Below are positions 8,686 through 17,263 of a stretch of DNA of 64,000 nucleotides, one piece after another. Origin of the DNA: CAXSDR01 sp964236445 (GTDB lineage: Bacteria; Actinomycetota; Actinomycetes; Motilibacterales; Motilibacteraceae). The first letter of the stretch is position 1. Each line of letters starts with the position of its first letter. The stretch covers positions 3,313 through 67,312 of the forward strand of contig CAXSDR010000003.1 of assembly GCA_964236445.1 (NCBI GenBank), read 5' to 3'. A program made the translations under genes and the position numbers. The notes under the pieces are model-generated. The model had not been told where the DNA came from. It worked only from the letters and a program-made list of their open reading frames with translations, and searched no databases.

Positions 8686-8722
8686 GGCGACCGGGATCGT
8701 GGAGTAGTGCGCGCCTGCGCGG

Positions 8723-9166
8723 TCAGTCCCCTGGGTCGCCGCGGCGGTCACGCTTGGTCTGCGAACGGTGCGCCTTCGCCTTGAGCCGGCGCTCCACGGC
8801 CCCGCGCCCCGGGCGGGTCGGGCGCCGCGATGTCGCGGGCGGGGCCAGCGCCTCGCGCAGCAGCGCGGCGAGCCGGTGGCGCGCCAGCTCGCGGTTGCGC
8901 AGCTGCGACCGTGAGTCCGAGGCCGTGACGGCGACGACGCCGTCGACGAGGCGCGCGTGCAGCCGCGACAGGGCGCGGGTGCGCAGGTGGGGTGCAAGGG
9001 CCGCGGACCGCGCGACGTCGAACGCCAGCTCCACCTTGCTGTCGGTCGTGTTCACCGACTGCCCACCCGGCCCGCTCGACCGCGAGAAACGCCAGCGCAG
9101 CTCGCCGGCGGGCACGACGATGCCCGCGGTGATCGAGAGATCGTCCTCCACGGCCATGGCCACCAT
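8723..9166 (-). CDS. arfB: Peptidyl-tRNA hydrolase ArfB-like (RF-1 GGQ domain)
   Basis: A 147-residue stand-alone class I release-factor domain that frees nascent chains from stalled ribosomes. The catalytic loop SSGPGGQSVNT is intact and the tail is rich in Arg/Lys (RRLKAKAHRSQTKRDRR), as in ArfB/ICT1, where it enters the empty mRNA channel. Start is ATG 9166 or ATG 9157 (MAVEDD); the two differ by three codons. A codon-specific recognition domain is absent, which excludes RF1/RF2. Confidence 0.88.
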   Translation of the reverse strand: MVAMAVEDDLSITAGIVVPAGELRWRFSRSSGPGGQSVNTTDSKVELAFDVARSAALAPHLRTRALSRLHARLVDGVVAVTASDSRSQLRNRELARHRLAALLREALAPPATSRRPTRPGRGAVERRLKAKAHRSQTKRDRRGDPGD

Positions 9167-9303
9167 TGTCGTGCGCCGCGCGGCGCACCGGGACGAGTGA
9201 CCTCTGCACCCTGACCGGACGTGACTACACCGAGCGGGGGACAACGGCCTCTCGTTCGCCACTGCGGCTCAGGCAGCGCCGGGCTCAGGTCGATAGGTCG
9301 AAG

Positions 9304-11040
9304 GTGATCGCCCCCACCTCCCGTGCGACCCGGCCGACGTCGTTGCGGGTACGCCTGGCACTGATGCTCGTGGTCGGCGTCGCCTGCCTCGGCGCCGGAT
9401 TGGCCCAGCCCGCCGCTGCCGCAGCAGGGGCGCGAGAGATGGCTGGCCACACCGGTGCGCCGGCCGTGGGCAAGCCGGTGGTGAAGAAGAAGCCCGTCGC
9501 GAAGAAGAAGCCGGCGGTCGCGAGGAGGAAGCCGGCGCCGCAGCCCGGGAGATGCTTGTCGACCGCTGGGCCGAAGAAGCCCCACGCTGCGGCGAAGAAG
9601 CCGGTGGCGAAGAAGCCGGCGGGCAAGCATCGGACCGTCGTGCGCAAGCCTGCCGGCAAGAAGTCAGCAGTCAAGAAGCCCGCGGCCAAGAAGCCCGCGG
9701 CCAAGAAGCCGGCCACCCGGGTGCTCCCCCCCTGCCGCTCTCCCAAGGTCGCGGCGACCGTTCCCGCCCTGCCCGCCCCCGCTGGTGCCTTGCTGGCGCA
9801 GCCCGGTCCGGTGTCGGCGCCCGCCGACGCCCCCATCGTGCCGAGCAGTCAGGCGCTGGGGCGTACGTCGTCCGCCTTCTTCGGCACCCACGTCTTCAAT
9901 CCCGCCAGCAGCGCGTCATGGCCAGGCACCGCCGCGCGCGGTGCGGTTGCCAGCGTGCGGCTCTGGGACACGGGCACGTCGTGGAGCGAACTCGAGCCGG
10001 CCCCCGACGTCTGGTCCTGGCAGGCACTGGACGCTGCCGTCGACCAGGCGCAGGCTCATGGCTTCGCGCCGTTGCTCGTGCTCGGTCAGACGCCGACCTG
10101 GGCCTCGTCGGATCCTCGCGCGCCCGGAGTCCTCGAACCTGGCGGCAGCGTGGTCCCACGCGACATGGCCACGTGGCGCACCTACGTCAGCACCGTCGCG
10201 CAGCGCTACGCCGGACGCATCGCGGCCTACGAGATCTGGAACGAGCCGAACTTCGTCGGTGACTACTTCCACGGCACCGAGGCCGACCTCGCAGACCTGT
10301 CGTCGCAGGCGTACGACGCGGTGAAGGCCGCCGACCCCGCTGCCCTCGTGCTCAGCCCGGCGATGGCGACGCGGACGAAGGGGCAGCTGGGCTGGGCCTT
10401 CCGCTACTTCGACCTCCCGGCAGCCCGCAAGATCGACGTCGTCTCGCTGCACCTCTATCCGCTGGCGACTCAGCTGCCGGAAGACGCCGTGGCGCAGCTC
10501 GCGACGATCGCCAACTCCCTCGCCGGGCGCGGACTGCGCAAACCTGTCTGGAACACCGAGGTCAACTACGGGGTGGTCGGCGGTTCGGCGAGCGGCGTGC
10601 CGGTCGCCGAACCGCTGGGCAGCGCCTTCGTCGCGCGCACGCTGCTCATGGATCGGGCCGCCGGCGTCGACCGCGTGTTCTGGTATGGCTGGGCGGCGTC
10701 GCGGCTCGTCGGCATCACGGTCGCGGACGTCGACGGTGCGCAGACGCCGGCTGCTGTGGCGTGGACCCAGGTGTCGCACTGGCTCACGCGCTCGACGCTC
10801 GTCGGGTGCAACGAGAACGCCGGTCTGCATGCCTGCACGCTGCGCCCGGACGCAGGGGGCTGGGCGCAGGTCGTCTGGCAGACCGACGGCGAGAGCGGCC
10901 TGCGGGCACCGGGCGACACGGCGGGTTCCATGACGCTGGACGGCTCCGTCGTCACGCGCTCGGGCGGCGACCGCATCTCGGTCACCTCCTCGCCGGTGCT
11001 GGTCTTCGGCGGCGGCGCCCGAGCGGACAGCCTGCGCTGA
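9304..11040 (+). CDS. Secreted GH39-like glycosidase with Lys/Pro/Ala-rich spacer
   Basis: A ~578-residue exported protein. A signal peptide (core LALMLVVGVACLGAGLAQPAA) is followed by a very basic low-complexity stretch (about residues 58-140) built from KKPVAKKKP/KKPAAKKP units. Then comes a (beta/alpha)8 glycosidase domain (about 180-510). The clan GH-A acid/base is the Glu of YEIWNEPNF (about residue 314) and the probable nucleophile is the Glu of WNTEVNYG (about 419). A small beta domain closes the protein. The GTG at 9304 is tentative because no clear ribosome site is visible. Substrate unknown. The basic spacer may bind teichoic or nucleic acid polyanions at the wall. Confidence 0.72.
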   Translation: MIAPTSRATRPTSLRVRLALMLVVGVACLGAGLAQPAAAAAGAREMAGHTGAPAVGKPVVKKKPVAKKKPAVARRKPAPQPGRCLSTAGPKKPHAAAKKPVAKKPAGKHRTVVRKPAGKKSAVKKPAAKKPAAKKPATRVLPPCRSPKVAATVPALPAPAGALLAQPGPVSAPADAPIVPSSQALGRTSSAFFGTHVFNPASSASWPGTAARGAVASVRLWDTGTSWSELEPAPDVWSWQALDAAVDQAQAHGFAPLLVLGQTPTWASSDPRAPGVLEPGGSVVPRDMATWRTYVSTVAQRYAGRIAAYEIWNEPNFVGDYFHGTEADLADLSSQAYDAVKAADPAALVLSPAMATRTKGQLGWAFRYFDLPAARKIDVVSLHLYPLATQLPEDAVAQLATIANSLAGRGLRKPVWNTEVNYGVVGGSASGVPVAEPLGSAFVARTLLMDRAAGVDRVFWYGWAASRLVGITVADVDGAQTPAAVAWTQVSHWLTRSTLVGCNENAGLHACTLRPDAGGWAQVVWQTDGESGLRAPGDTAGSMTLDGSVVTRSGGDRISVTSSPVLVFGGGARADSLR

Positions 11041-11285
11041 TCCTGGCGCCTCGTCACGGAGTCACCACCCCTGACGACCTTCGCTGCCGTAGGCAGCAGG
11101 TCATCGCCGGTCGCTACGATTCCCGGTGTGCCCGAAGCAGTTGACACTGCGGCCTTCCCTCTTGATCGACTTCTCGAGCGGGCGACTCCGGCGCCGCCAC
11201 TACCCACATCGGCAGATGCAGTCCTCGTCGCACGGGGAAATGACGGGGCGCGGCGCTGCGCGGCGTTCAGGAAGAAGGCGCATCG

Positions 11286-13319
11286 ATGACCAACCGGCTC
11301 GCCGGCTCGACGAGCCCCTACCTGCGCCAGCACCGGGACAATCCCGTCGACTGGTGGGAGTGGGGCCCCGAGGCCATGGCGCAGGCGCAGCGGCGCGAGG
11401 TGCCCCTGCTGATCTCGATCGGCTATTCGGCGTGCCACTGGTGTCACGTGATGGCGCACGAGTCCTTCGAGGACCCTCACATCGCCGCCGTGATGAATGA
11501 CCGCTTCGTCAGCGTCAAGGTCGACCGCGAGGAGCGCCCGGACGTGGACGCGGTCTACATGGAGGCCACTCAGGCGATGACGGGTCGAGGTGGCTGGCCG
11601 ATGACGGTGTTCGCGACGCCAGCGGGTGAGCCGTTCTTCTGCGGGACCTACTTTCCGCGCGTCCCGCACGGGGGAATGCCCTCTTTCTCACAGGTGCTGA
11701 GCTCGATCGGGGATGCCTGGCGTGACCGGCGCGAGGACATCCAACGCTCAGGCGCCCACATCGTCCGACAGCTCGCGGACCGCGTGCAGGTGCCGCAGGG
11801 CGATGTCGCGCCGAATGTCGACGACTGTCGCGCAGCGGTTCATGCGCTGGCGGGCGACTTCGACCAGCGACGCGGTGGCTTCGGAGGTGCCCCCAAGTTC
11901 CCCCCGTCCACCGCGCTGGAGTTCCTGCTCCGCCACGCGGCCCGCACCGGCGACGAAGCCTCGCTCGGCATGGCTGCGGCGACGCTCGAGGCGATGGCCC
12001 GAGGAGGCCTCTATGACCAGCTGGCGGGTGGTTTCGCCCGCTACAGCGTCGACGACGGTTGGGTGGTGCCGCACTTCGAGAAGATGCTCTACGACAATGC
12101 GCTGCTCCTGCGCGTATATCTGCACTGGTGGCGCCAGACCGGCGAGCCGATGGGGCGACGGGTCGCCCTGGAGACAGCCGAATTCCTGATCAGTGAACTG
12201 CAGACCCCTGAAGGCGGCTTCGCCAGTGCGCTCGATGCCGACAGTGAGGGTGAAGAGGGACGTTTCTATGTCTGGACTGCGCGACAGCTGACTGATCACC
12301 TCGGTGACGAGGACGGTCTGTGGGCGTCGAAGCTGCTCGAGGTGACTGCCGACGGCACCTTCGAGCACGGGTCGTCCGTCCTGCAGCTGCTGCGCGACCC
12401 GGCGGACGCGCAGGAGCAGTTGCGTTGGGGCGCCGCGCGGTCATCCCTGCTGCAGGCACGGGCCCGGCGGGTCAGGCCGGCCCGCGACGACAAGGTCGTC
12501 GCCGCGTGGAACGGCCTGGCGATCGCCGCACTCGCAGAAGCGGGCCTTCTGCTCGACCGGCCTGACCTGGTCGCTGCGGCTGAGGGTGCGGCTCGCCTGC
12601 TGGTCGAGGTGCACCTGCACGACGGGGGCCGGCTGTGGCGTACGAGCCGTGACGGCGCGGCGGGACGCAGTGACGCTGTGCTCGAGGACCACGCGGACGT
12701 CGCCGAAGGCCTGCTCGCGCTCTACTCCGTCACGGGCGAGAGCTCCTGGCTCCGCCACGCCCAGCGGCTGCTCGATGCGGCCGTCGAGCACTTCGCGGCC
12801 GATGACGGTGGCTTCTTCGACTCGGCGGACGACGCGCAGAGGCTCGTACGACGCCCGCGTGACCCCCTCGACGGCCCCACCCCGTCGGGTGCCTCTGCCC
12901 TGGCCGGCGCGCTGCTCTCCTATGCCGCCCTGAGCGGCTCGACGAGCCACCGCATGGCCGCCGAGCGGGCGCTGGGCCCCGTCGCCCTGGTCGGTGCGCG
13001 CTATCCGCGGGCCGCCGGCTGGGGCCTTGCGGTCGCCGAGGCGCTCCTGTCGGGACCGGTGCAGATCGCCGTGGTGGGTCGCGCAGACGACCCCGAGGCC
13101 CTGGCGCTGCGGCGGGCGGCCATGCGCAGCAGTGCCCCCGGGGCCGTCGTGGCTTTCGGGAACCCGGCGGAGGTCGCCGTGGAGCCGACCGCAGCGGCGC
13201 TGTTGCAGGACCGGCCGCTCCGTGACGGCCGTGCCACGGCGTACGTCTGTCGCGGGTTCGTCTGTGAGCGACCCGTCACGTCGGTGCGCGAACTCAACGA
13301 GGTGCTACGCCCTGGGTGA
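11286..13319 (+). CDS. DUF255/YyaL-type thioredoxin-domain protein
   Basis: A 677-residue protein with an N-terminal thioredoxin-fold domain carrying CHWC (Cys50, Cys53) after the invariant YLRQHRDNPVDWWEWG. A large (alpha/alpha)6 barrel follows, resembling N-acylglucosamine epimerases (YDQLAGGFARYSVDDGWVVP, DDKVVAAWNGL). It belongs to the SSP411/YyaL family, with no firmly assigned reaction. Mycobacteria keep the same gene (Rv1084) at this place. The ATG at 11286 follows GGAAGAAGG. The 245 bp before it hold no gene that I can support. Confidence 0.9.
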   Translation: MTNRLAGSTSPYLRQHRDNPVDWWEWGPEAMAQAQRREVPLLISIGYSACHWCHVMAHESFEDPHIAAVMNDRFVSVKVDREERPDVDAVYMEATQAMTGRGGWPMTVFATPAGEPFFCGTYFPRVPHGGMPSFSQVLSSIGDAWRDRREDIQRSGAHIVRQLADRVQVPQGDVAPNVDDCRAAVHALAGDFDQRRGGFGGAPKFPPSTALEFLLRHAARTGDEASLGMAAATLEAMARGGLYDQLAGGFARYSVDDGWVVPHFEKMLYDNALLLRVYLHWWRQTGEPMGRRVALETAEFLISELQTPEGGFASALDADSEGEEGRFYVWTARQLTDHLGDEDGLWASKLLEVTADGTFEHGSSVLQLLRDPADAQEQLRWGAARSSLLQARARRVRPARDDKVVAAWNGLAIAALAEAGLLLDRPDLVAAAEGAARLLVEVHLHDGGRLWRTSRDGAAGRSDAVLEDHADVAEGLLALYSVTGESSWLRHAQRLLDAAVEHFAADDGGFFDSADDAQRLVRRPRDPLDGPTPSGASALAGALLSYAALSGSTSHRMAAERALGPVALVGARYPRAAGWGLAVAEALLSGPVQIAVVGRADDPEALALRRAAMRSSAPGAVVAFGNPAEVAVEPTAAALLQDRPLRDGRATAYVCRGFVCERPVTSVRELNEVLRPG

Positions 13320-13361
13320 ACGACGCATCAGCAAGTGATGTAACGGTGTAATCCTGTTGGC

Positions 13362-13898
13362 ATGACCAACACCACTGACAGCGAGACCATTCGCGGCTGG
13401 CTCACCGGTCGGCTGCCCGAGGACCTCTACGCCACGGTGCCGGAGGTGACCGTCGACCGCGAGGAGATCCTCGTCGTCGGGGTGGTCCCCGACCCCGGGA
13501 CTTCCCCCGAAACCTCCGATGCCGAGCGCGCCGCCATGGCCGACGGACGTATCTCGCGCTTCCGTGAGCAGACCCGCGACAGGCGCATGCAGATCGCGCG
13601 CGAGGCGGAGCAGCGGTTCGCCCGCAAGGTGGCGTGGGGAGCGACCTGCGACGGTCGGCGCGAGGTCTTCACCAGCCTGGCGGTGCCCGTGATGACGCGT
13701 CTGCGTCAGCCGGAGCGCCGCGTCCTCGACACCCTTGTCGACTCCGGAGTCGCCCGGTCGCGTGCCGATGCACTCGCCTGGTCGGTGCGGCTCGTGGGCA
13801 CGCACGCGCAGGAGTGGCTCGGTGAGCTGCGGACCGCGATGGAGCAGGTCGAGAAGGTCCGGGCGCAGGGACCGACCGGGGACGCCCCCACGGGGTGA
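13362..13898 (+). CDS. Conserved actinobacterial protein, function unknown
   Basis: A 178-residue soluble protein with no transmembrane helix. The middle is a long charged helix (about 60-95, rich in Arg/Glu) and the C-terminal half looks helical with RADALAWSVRLVGTHAQEWL. I do not recognise a characterised family. Codon use fits the neighbours. It sits where mycobacteria have hemolysin III, directly upstream of the prenyl synthase gene. Confidence 0.7.
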   Translation: MTNTTDSETIRGWLTGRLPEDLYATVPEVTVDREEILVVGVVPDPGTSPETSDAERAAMADGRISRFREQTRDRRMQIAREAEQRFARKVAWGATCDGRREVFTSLAVPVMTRLRQPERRVLDTLVDSGVARSRADALAWSVRLVGTHAQEWLGELRTAMEQVEKVRAQGPTGDAPTG

Positions 13899-13982
13899 TC
13901 TGCGTGCGATCTGCACACCGGGGACTCCCGGAACCTCACGTGGGCCGAGTAGGGTGCGCTCCATTCGGGAGGAAGGGTCTTC

Positions 13983-14744
13983 GTGGGGCTGCGCGAGCTG
14001 ATCTATGGCGCCTACGCGCGACGCCTCTTGGCGCGGCTCGACCGCGACCAGATCCCGCACCACGTCGGCGTGATCCTCGACGGGAACCGCCGCTGGGCCA
14101 AGGCCTATGGCGAGCACCCGTCCGAGGGGCACCGGAGGGGCGCCGACAAGATCACCGAGATGCTCGGGTGGTGCGAGGAGACCGGTGTCGGCGTCGTCAC
14201 GCTGTGGCTGCTGTCGACGGACAACCTCAACCGCCCCGAGACCGAGCTCGAGCCGTTGCTCGGCATCATCGAGGGGGTCGTTGAGCAGCTGGCGGCGGCG
14301 CAGCGCTGGCGCGTGAACCCTGTGGGCGCGCTCGACCTGCTTCCGGCGGAGACGGCAAAGGTGCTCAAGGAGGCGTGCGGCTCGACGGTCGACTGTGACG
14401 GTGTGGTGGTGAACGTCGCCGTCGGCTATGGCGGGCGCCGCGAGATCGCCGACGCGGTGCGAGCGATGCTCCAGGAGCACGCTGCCCGGGGCAGCTCTCT
14501 CGAGGAGCTCGCCGAGGTCCTCGATGTCGAGCACATCGCCGAGCACCTCTACACCAAGGGCCAGCCCGATCCTGACCTGGTGATCCGCACGAGCGGCGAG
14601 CAGCGTCTCAGCGGGTTCCTCCTGTGGCAGAGCGCGCACTCGGAGTTCTTCTTCTGTGACGCGTTCTGGCCCGACTTCCGCGAGGTCGACTTCCTGCGCG
14701 CCCTGCGCTCCTACGCCGCGCGGCACCGCCGCTTCGGCAGCTGA
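13983..14744 (+). CDS. uppS: Cis-prenyl diphosphate synthase (UppS family, short-chain type)
   Basis: A 253-residue enzyme condensing isopentenyl diphosphate in the Z configuration. The catalytic Asp33 is in VILDGNRRWAK; the second signature (PDLVIRTSGEQRLSGFLLWQ) is complete. The position next to phoH2 matches Rv1086, a Z-farnesyl diphosphate synthase, rather than the decaprenyl enzyme. The product could therefore be omega,E,Z-farnesyl diphosphate for lipid-carrier synthesis; chain length cannot be read directly. The GTG at 13983 follows GGAGGAAGG, and TAGGGT ~30 bp upstream may be the -10. Confidence 0.92.
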   Translation: MGLRELIYGAYARRLLARLDRDQIPHHVGVILDGNRRWAKAYGEHPSEGHRRGADKITEMLGWCEETGVGVVTLWLLSTDNLNRPETELEPLLGIIEGVVEQLAAAQRWRVNPVGALDLLPAETAKVLKEACGSTVDCDGVVVNVAVGYGGRREIADAVRAMLQEHAARGSSLEELAEVLDVEHIAEHLYTKGQPDPDLVIRTSGEQRLSGFLLWQSAHSEFFFCDAFWPDFREVDFLRALRSYAARHRRFGS

Positions 14745-14775
14745 CGAGTTTCTCTGATGGTCATGCTCCATTCGC

Positions 14776-14985
14776 GTGTCCCGCTGCGGGTGCACGCGGG
14801 CGGGCCTTAGCGTCAGGAGGGACGGGTGGCGTGCGCTGCCCGTCCGGGAGGCCCGCGAACTCGTGCTCGCTCGACGAGGACAGGGGCCGGCACCCGGCCT
14901 CGTGGCCCGGTCCCGGCCAGAATTCGGACGCCGGTCCGACCGAGACCGTGGGCGCTCGGTGCAGCCCACGCGGGAGTTCGCGTGA
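14776..14985 (+). CDS. Possible phoAT-like upstream ORF
   Basis: A 69-codon frame whose TGA overlaps the phoH2 GTG by four bases (GTGA), an arrangement that couples translation. Mycobacterial phoH2 is described with a small upstream antitoxin gene, phoAT. The product is basic (many Arg, includes VREARELVLARRGQG) and has no known fold. Support is weak: the strong AGGAGG at 14815-14820 fits better the GTGs at 14826 (phoH2 frame) or 14831 (third frame, with the highest GC at third positions). It is not clear which frame is translated. Confidence 0.3.
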   Translation: MSRCGCTRAGLSVRRDGWRALPVREARELVLARRGQGPAPGLVARSRPEFGRRSDRDRGRSVQPTREFA

Positions 14986-16301
14986 CTTCTCGTTCCCTTG
15001 GCGAAACAGACCGTTCCGGTCGCCGCACCTATGTGCTCGACACCAGCGTGCTGCTCTCCGATCCGCGCGCGCTGCTGCGCTTCCACGAGCACGATGTCGT
15101 GCTTCCCGTCGTCGTGATCACCGAGCTGGAGGCGAAGCGGGCACATCCGGAGCTGGGCTGGTTCGCTCGTGAGGCCTTGCGTCTGCTCGACGACCTGCGC
15201 GTGACGCACGGCCGTCTCGACGAGCCGCTCCTCCTCGACAGTGGCGGCACGCTGCACGTCGAGCTCAACCACACCGACGTCACGCTGCTGCCCGACGGAT
15301 TCCGCGTGGGTGACAACGACAGCCGCATCCTCGCTGTCGCGCGCAATCTCGCCGCCGAAGGCAGCAACGTCGTCCTGGTGTCGAAGGATCTCCCGATGCG
15401 CGTCAAGGCATCGGCCGTGGGGCTGGTCGCCGAGGAGTACGCGACGGGGGCCGTCGACACCGGCTGGACCGGCATGGTGGAGCTCGACGTCGCGAGCGCG
15501 GTTCTCGACGAGCTCTACGAGCACGACCGCGTCGACGTCGCCGAGGCGCGGGACTTCCCGTGCCACACCGGGCTTCGCCTCCTCTCGGAGCGAGGCAGCG
15601 CGCTCGGGCGCGTCGCACCCGACAAGTCGGTGCGGGTCGTACGCGGCGACCGCGAGGTCTTCGGGCTGCACGGCCGCAGCGCCGAGCAGCGGGTCGCGCT
15701 CGACCTGCTCTGCGACCCCGAGGTCGGCATCGTCTCGTTGGGCGGGCGGGCCGGCACCGGCAAGAGCGCGCTCGCCCTGTGTGCGGGGCTCGATGCGGTG
15801 ATGGAGCGACGCCAGCACCGCAAGGTCGTCGTGTTCAGGCCACTGTATGCCGTCGGCGGCCAGGACCTCGGTTATCTGCCCGGCAGCGAGTCCGAGAAGA
15901 TGTCGCCGTGGGCCCAGGCGGTGTTCGACACGCTGGGCGCTCTGGTGTCGCCCGACGTGGTCGACGAGGTGCTCGACCGCGGCATGCTCGAGGTGCTGCC
16001 GCTCACGCACATCCGTGGCCGTTCGCTGCACGACGCGTTCGTGATCGTGGACGAAGCGCAGTCGTTGGAGCGCAACGTCCTGCTCACCGTCCTGTCCCGC
16101 GTGGGGCAGGGATCGCGGGTCGTGCTGACCCACGACGTCGCCCAGCGAGACAACCTGCGCGTGGGTCGGCACGACGGTGTCGCCTCGGTGATCGAGGCGC
16201 TCAAGGGGCATCCGCTCTTCGCCCACATCACCTTGACCAGGTCGGAGCGGTCGCCCATCGCGGCACTTGTCACCGACATGCTGGGCGACCTTCAGATGTA
16301 G
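14982..16301 (+). CDS. phoH2: PhoH2: PIN-domain ribonuclease fused to PhoH helicase
   Basis: A 439-residue two-domain protein. The N-terminal PIN nuclease domain has its first acidic residue in VLDTSVLL (Asp20) and another in GDNDSRILAVA. The PhoH ATPase domain has Walker A GGRAGTGKS (254-262) and Walker B VIVDEAQ. Mycobacterial PhoH2 unwinds and cuts RNA with sequence preference. The GTG at 14982 gives the usual length. An alternative GTG at 14826 behind AGGAGG would add 52 residues of unusual Arg/Pro-rich sequence. Confidence 0.9.
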   Translation: MTSRSLGETDRSGRRTYVLDTSVLLSDPRALLRFHEHDVVLPVVVITELEAKRAHPELGWFAREALRLLDDLRVTHGRLDEPLLLDSGGTLHVELNHTDVTLLPDGFRVGDNDSRILAVARNLAAEGSNVVLVSKDLPMRVKASAVGLVAEEYATGAVDTGWTGMVELDVASAVLDELYEHDRVDVAEARDFPCHTGLRLLSERGSALGRVAPDKSVRVVRGDREVFGLHGRSAEQRVALDLLCDPEVGIVSLGGRAGTGKSALALCAGLDAVMERRQHRKVVVFRPLYAVGGQDLGYLPGSESEKMSPWAQAVFDTLGALVSPDVVDEVLDRGMLEVLPLTHIRGRSLHDAFVIVDEAQSLERNVLLTVLSRVGQGSRVVLTHDVAQRDNLRVGRHDGVASVIEALKGHPLFAHITLTRSERSPIAALVTDMLGDLQM

Positions 16302-16346
16302 GAAAAAGGTCAGCCGGGTCCGTCCGGAGGGAGCCAGACTGACCCC

Positions 16347-16898
16347 ATGAAGCTGCATGAGGCCATCGACGGGCGGCTGCGCGAGTTCGTGCTCGCGCAG
16401 CCCATGTTCTTCGTGGGCACGGCTCCGTCCGCCCTCGACCAGCACATCAACGTGTCGCCGCGTGGCGGCGCAGGGTCCTTCGCCGTCCTCGACGAGCACA
16501 CCGTCGCCTTCGCCGACTTCACCGGCAGCGGCTCCGAGACGGTGGCGCACCTGCGCGACAACGGCCGCATCGTCGTGATGTTCTGCGCGTTCTCAGGACC
16601 GCCCAACATCGTGCGCCTGCACGGTCACGGGGAGGCCGTTCTGCCCGGGGACTCCCGATGGGCAGAGCTGCGCGCGGCCTTCTGCGTGGCAGCGCCCGAC
16701 GAGGCGGTGCGGGCAGTCATCAGGATCGAGGTCGACCGGGTCTCGGACTCCTGCGGCTTCAGTGTGCCGTTGCTGGACTATGTAGGCCAGCGTCCCCTGC
16801 TCGACGACTGGGCACGGCGCAGAGGTGCAGAAGGTCTCGAGTCCTATCGGCGCGAGAAGAACGCGGCGAGCATCGACGGCCTTCCGGCTCTGGGCTGA
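16347..16898 (+). CDS. Pyridoxamine 5'-phosphate oxidase (PPOX) family flavoprotein
   Basis: A 183-residue split-barrel FMN protein. The barrel start (EFVLAQPMFFVGTA), the NVSPRGG turn and FADFTGSGSETVAHLRDNGRI are typical of PPOX class enzymes that bind FMN or F420. The C-terminal half contains a Cys (SDSCGFSVPLLDYVGQR) seen in this subfamily. Substrate unknown. It may be read as a leaderless or weakly led message; CAGACT lies six bases before the ATG. Confidence 0.82.
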   Translation: MKLHEAIDGRLREFVLAQPMFFVGTAPSALDQHINVSPRGGAGSFAVLDEHTVAFADFTGSGSETVAHLRDNGRIVVMFCAFSGPPNIVRLHGHGEAVLPGDSRWAELRAAFCVAAPDEAVRAVIRIEVDRVSDSCGFSVPLLDYVGQRPLLDDWARRRGAEGLESYRREKNAASIDGLPALG

Positions 16899-16957
16899 CT
16901 GCGCGCGTGACAGGTCGGTGCGTGGTGGACTGCGTGGAATGCGTCCGTCCGCGGGAC

Positions 16958-17182
16958 TCAGCGGGAGACGGGCGATCCGCCGTCGATCTGCCGCTGCTGG
17001 ACCCGCAGCCAGCGCACGTCGAACCCGGTGCGCTCGGCGACCCGCTCTGCGGTATATCCCTGGGCCAGCAGGTCCAGGCACTGGTCAGCGGTCCAACCGG
17101 GCTTGGGTGTCCCGGCCTGCCGGCTTTGCACGCTGCTGAAGGCAGGTCGGCCGTCACGCGGCCTCAGATCTTTCGACACCAT
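16958..17182 (-). CDS. Small HTH-like protein, function unknown
   Basis: A 74-residue basic protein. The segment CLDLLAQGYTAERVAERTGF reads as a helix-turn-helix of the kind found in small actinobacterial DNA-binding proteins. The rest is short and unstructured. The ATG at 17182 is supported by TACCGT seven bases upstream (leaderless arrangement). It is convergent with the PPOX gene. Confidence 0.6.
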   Translation of the reverse strand: MVSKDLRPRDGRPAFSSVQSRQAGTPKPGWTADQCLDLLAQGYTAERVAERTGFDVRWLRVQQRQIDGGSPVSR

Positions 17183-17189
17183 GCCTTCT

Positions 17190-17195
17190 ACGGTA
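17190..17195 (-). promoter_or_regulatory. -10 element (TACCGT), leaderless start
   Basis: TACCGT lies seven bases before the ATG at 17182 of the small HTH protein gene; no ribosome site intervenes. Confidence 0.45.
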
Positions 17196-17263
17196 CGACG
17201 CGATCTGGCATCTTCGCTAATTCTTCGGGCAGATCACTTTGCGTAGTGAGCTGTGTGGGATTG

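Noticed and set aside
13305..16550. A 1081-codon open frame on the - strand
   Set aside because: It lies opposite uppS, phoH2 and the unknown gene, all with clear motifs. Composition (His/Arg/Leu/Asp-rich) matches the mirror of third-position GC bias.
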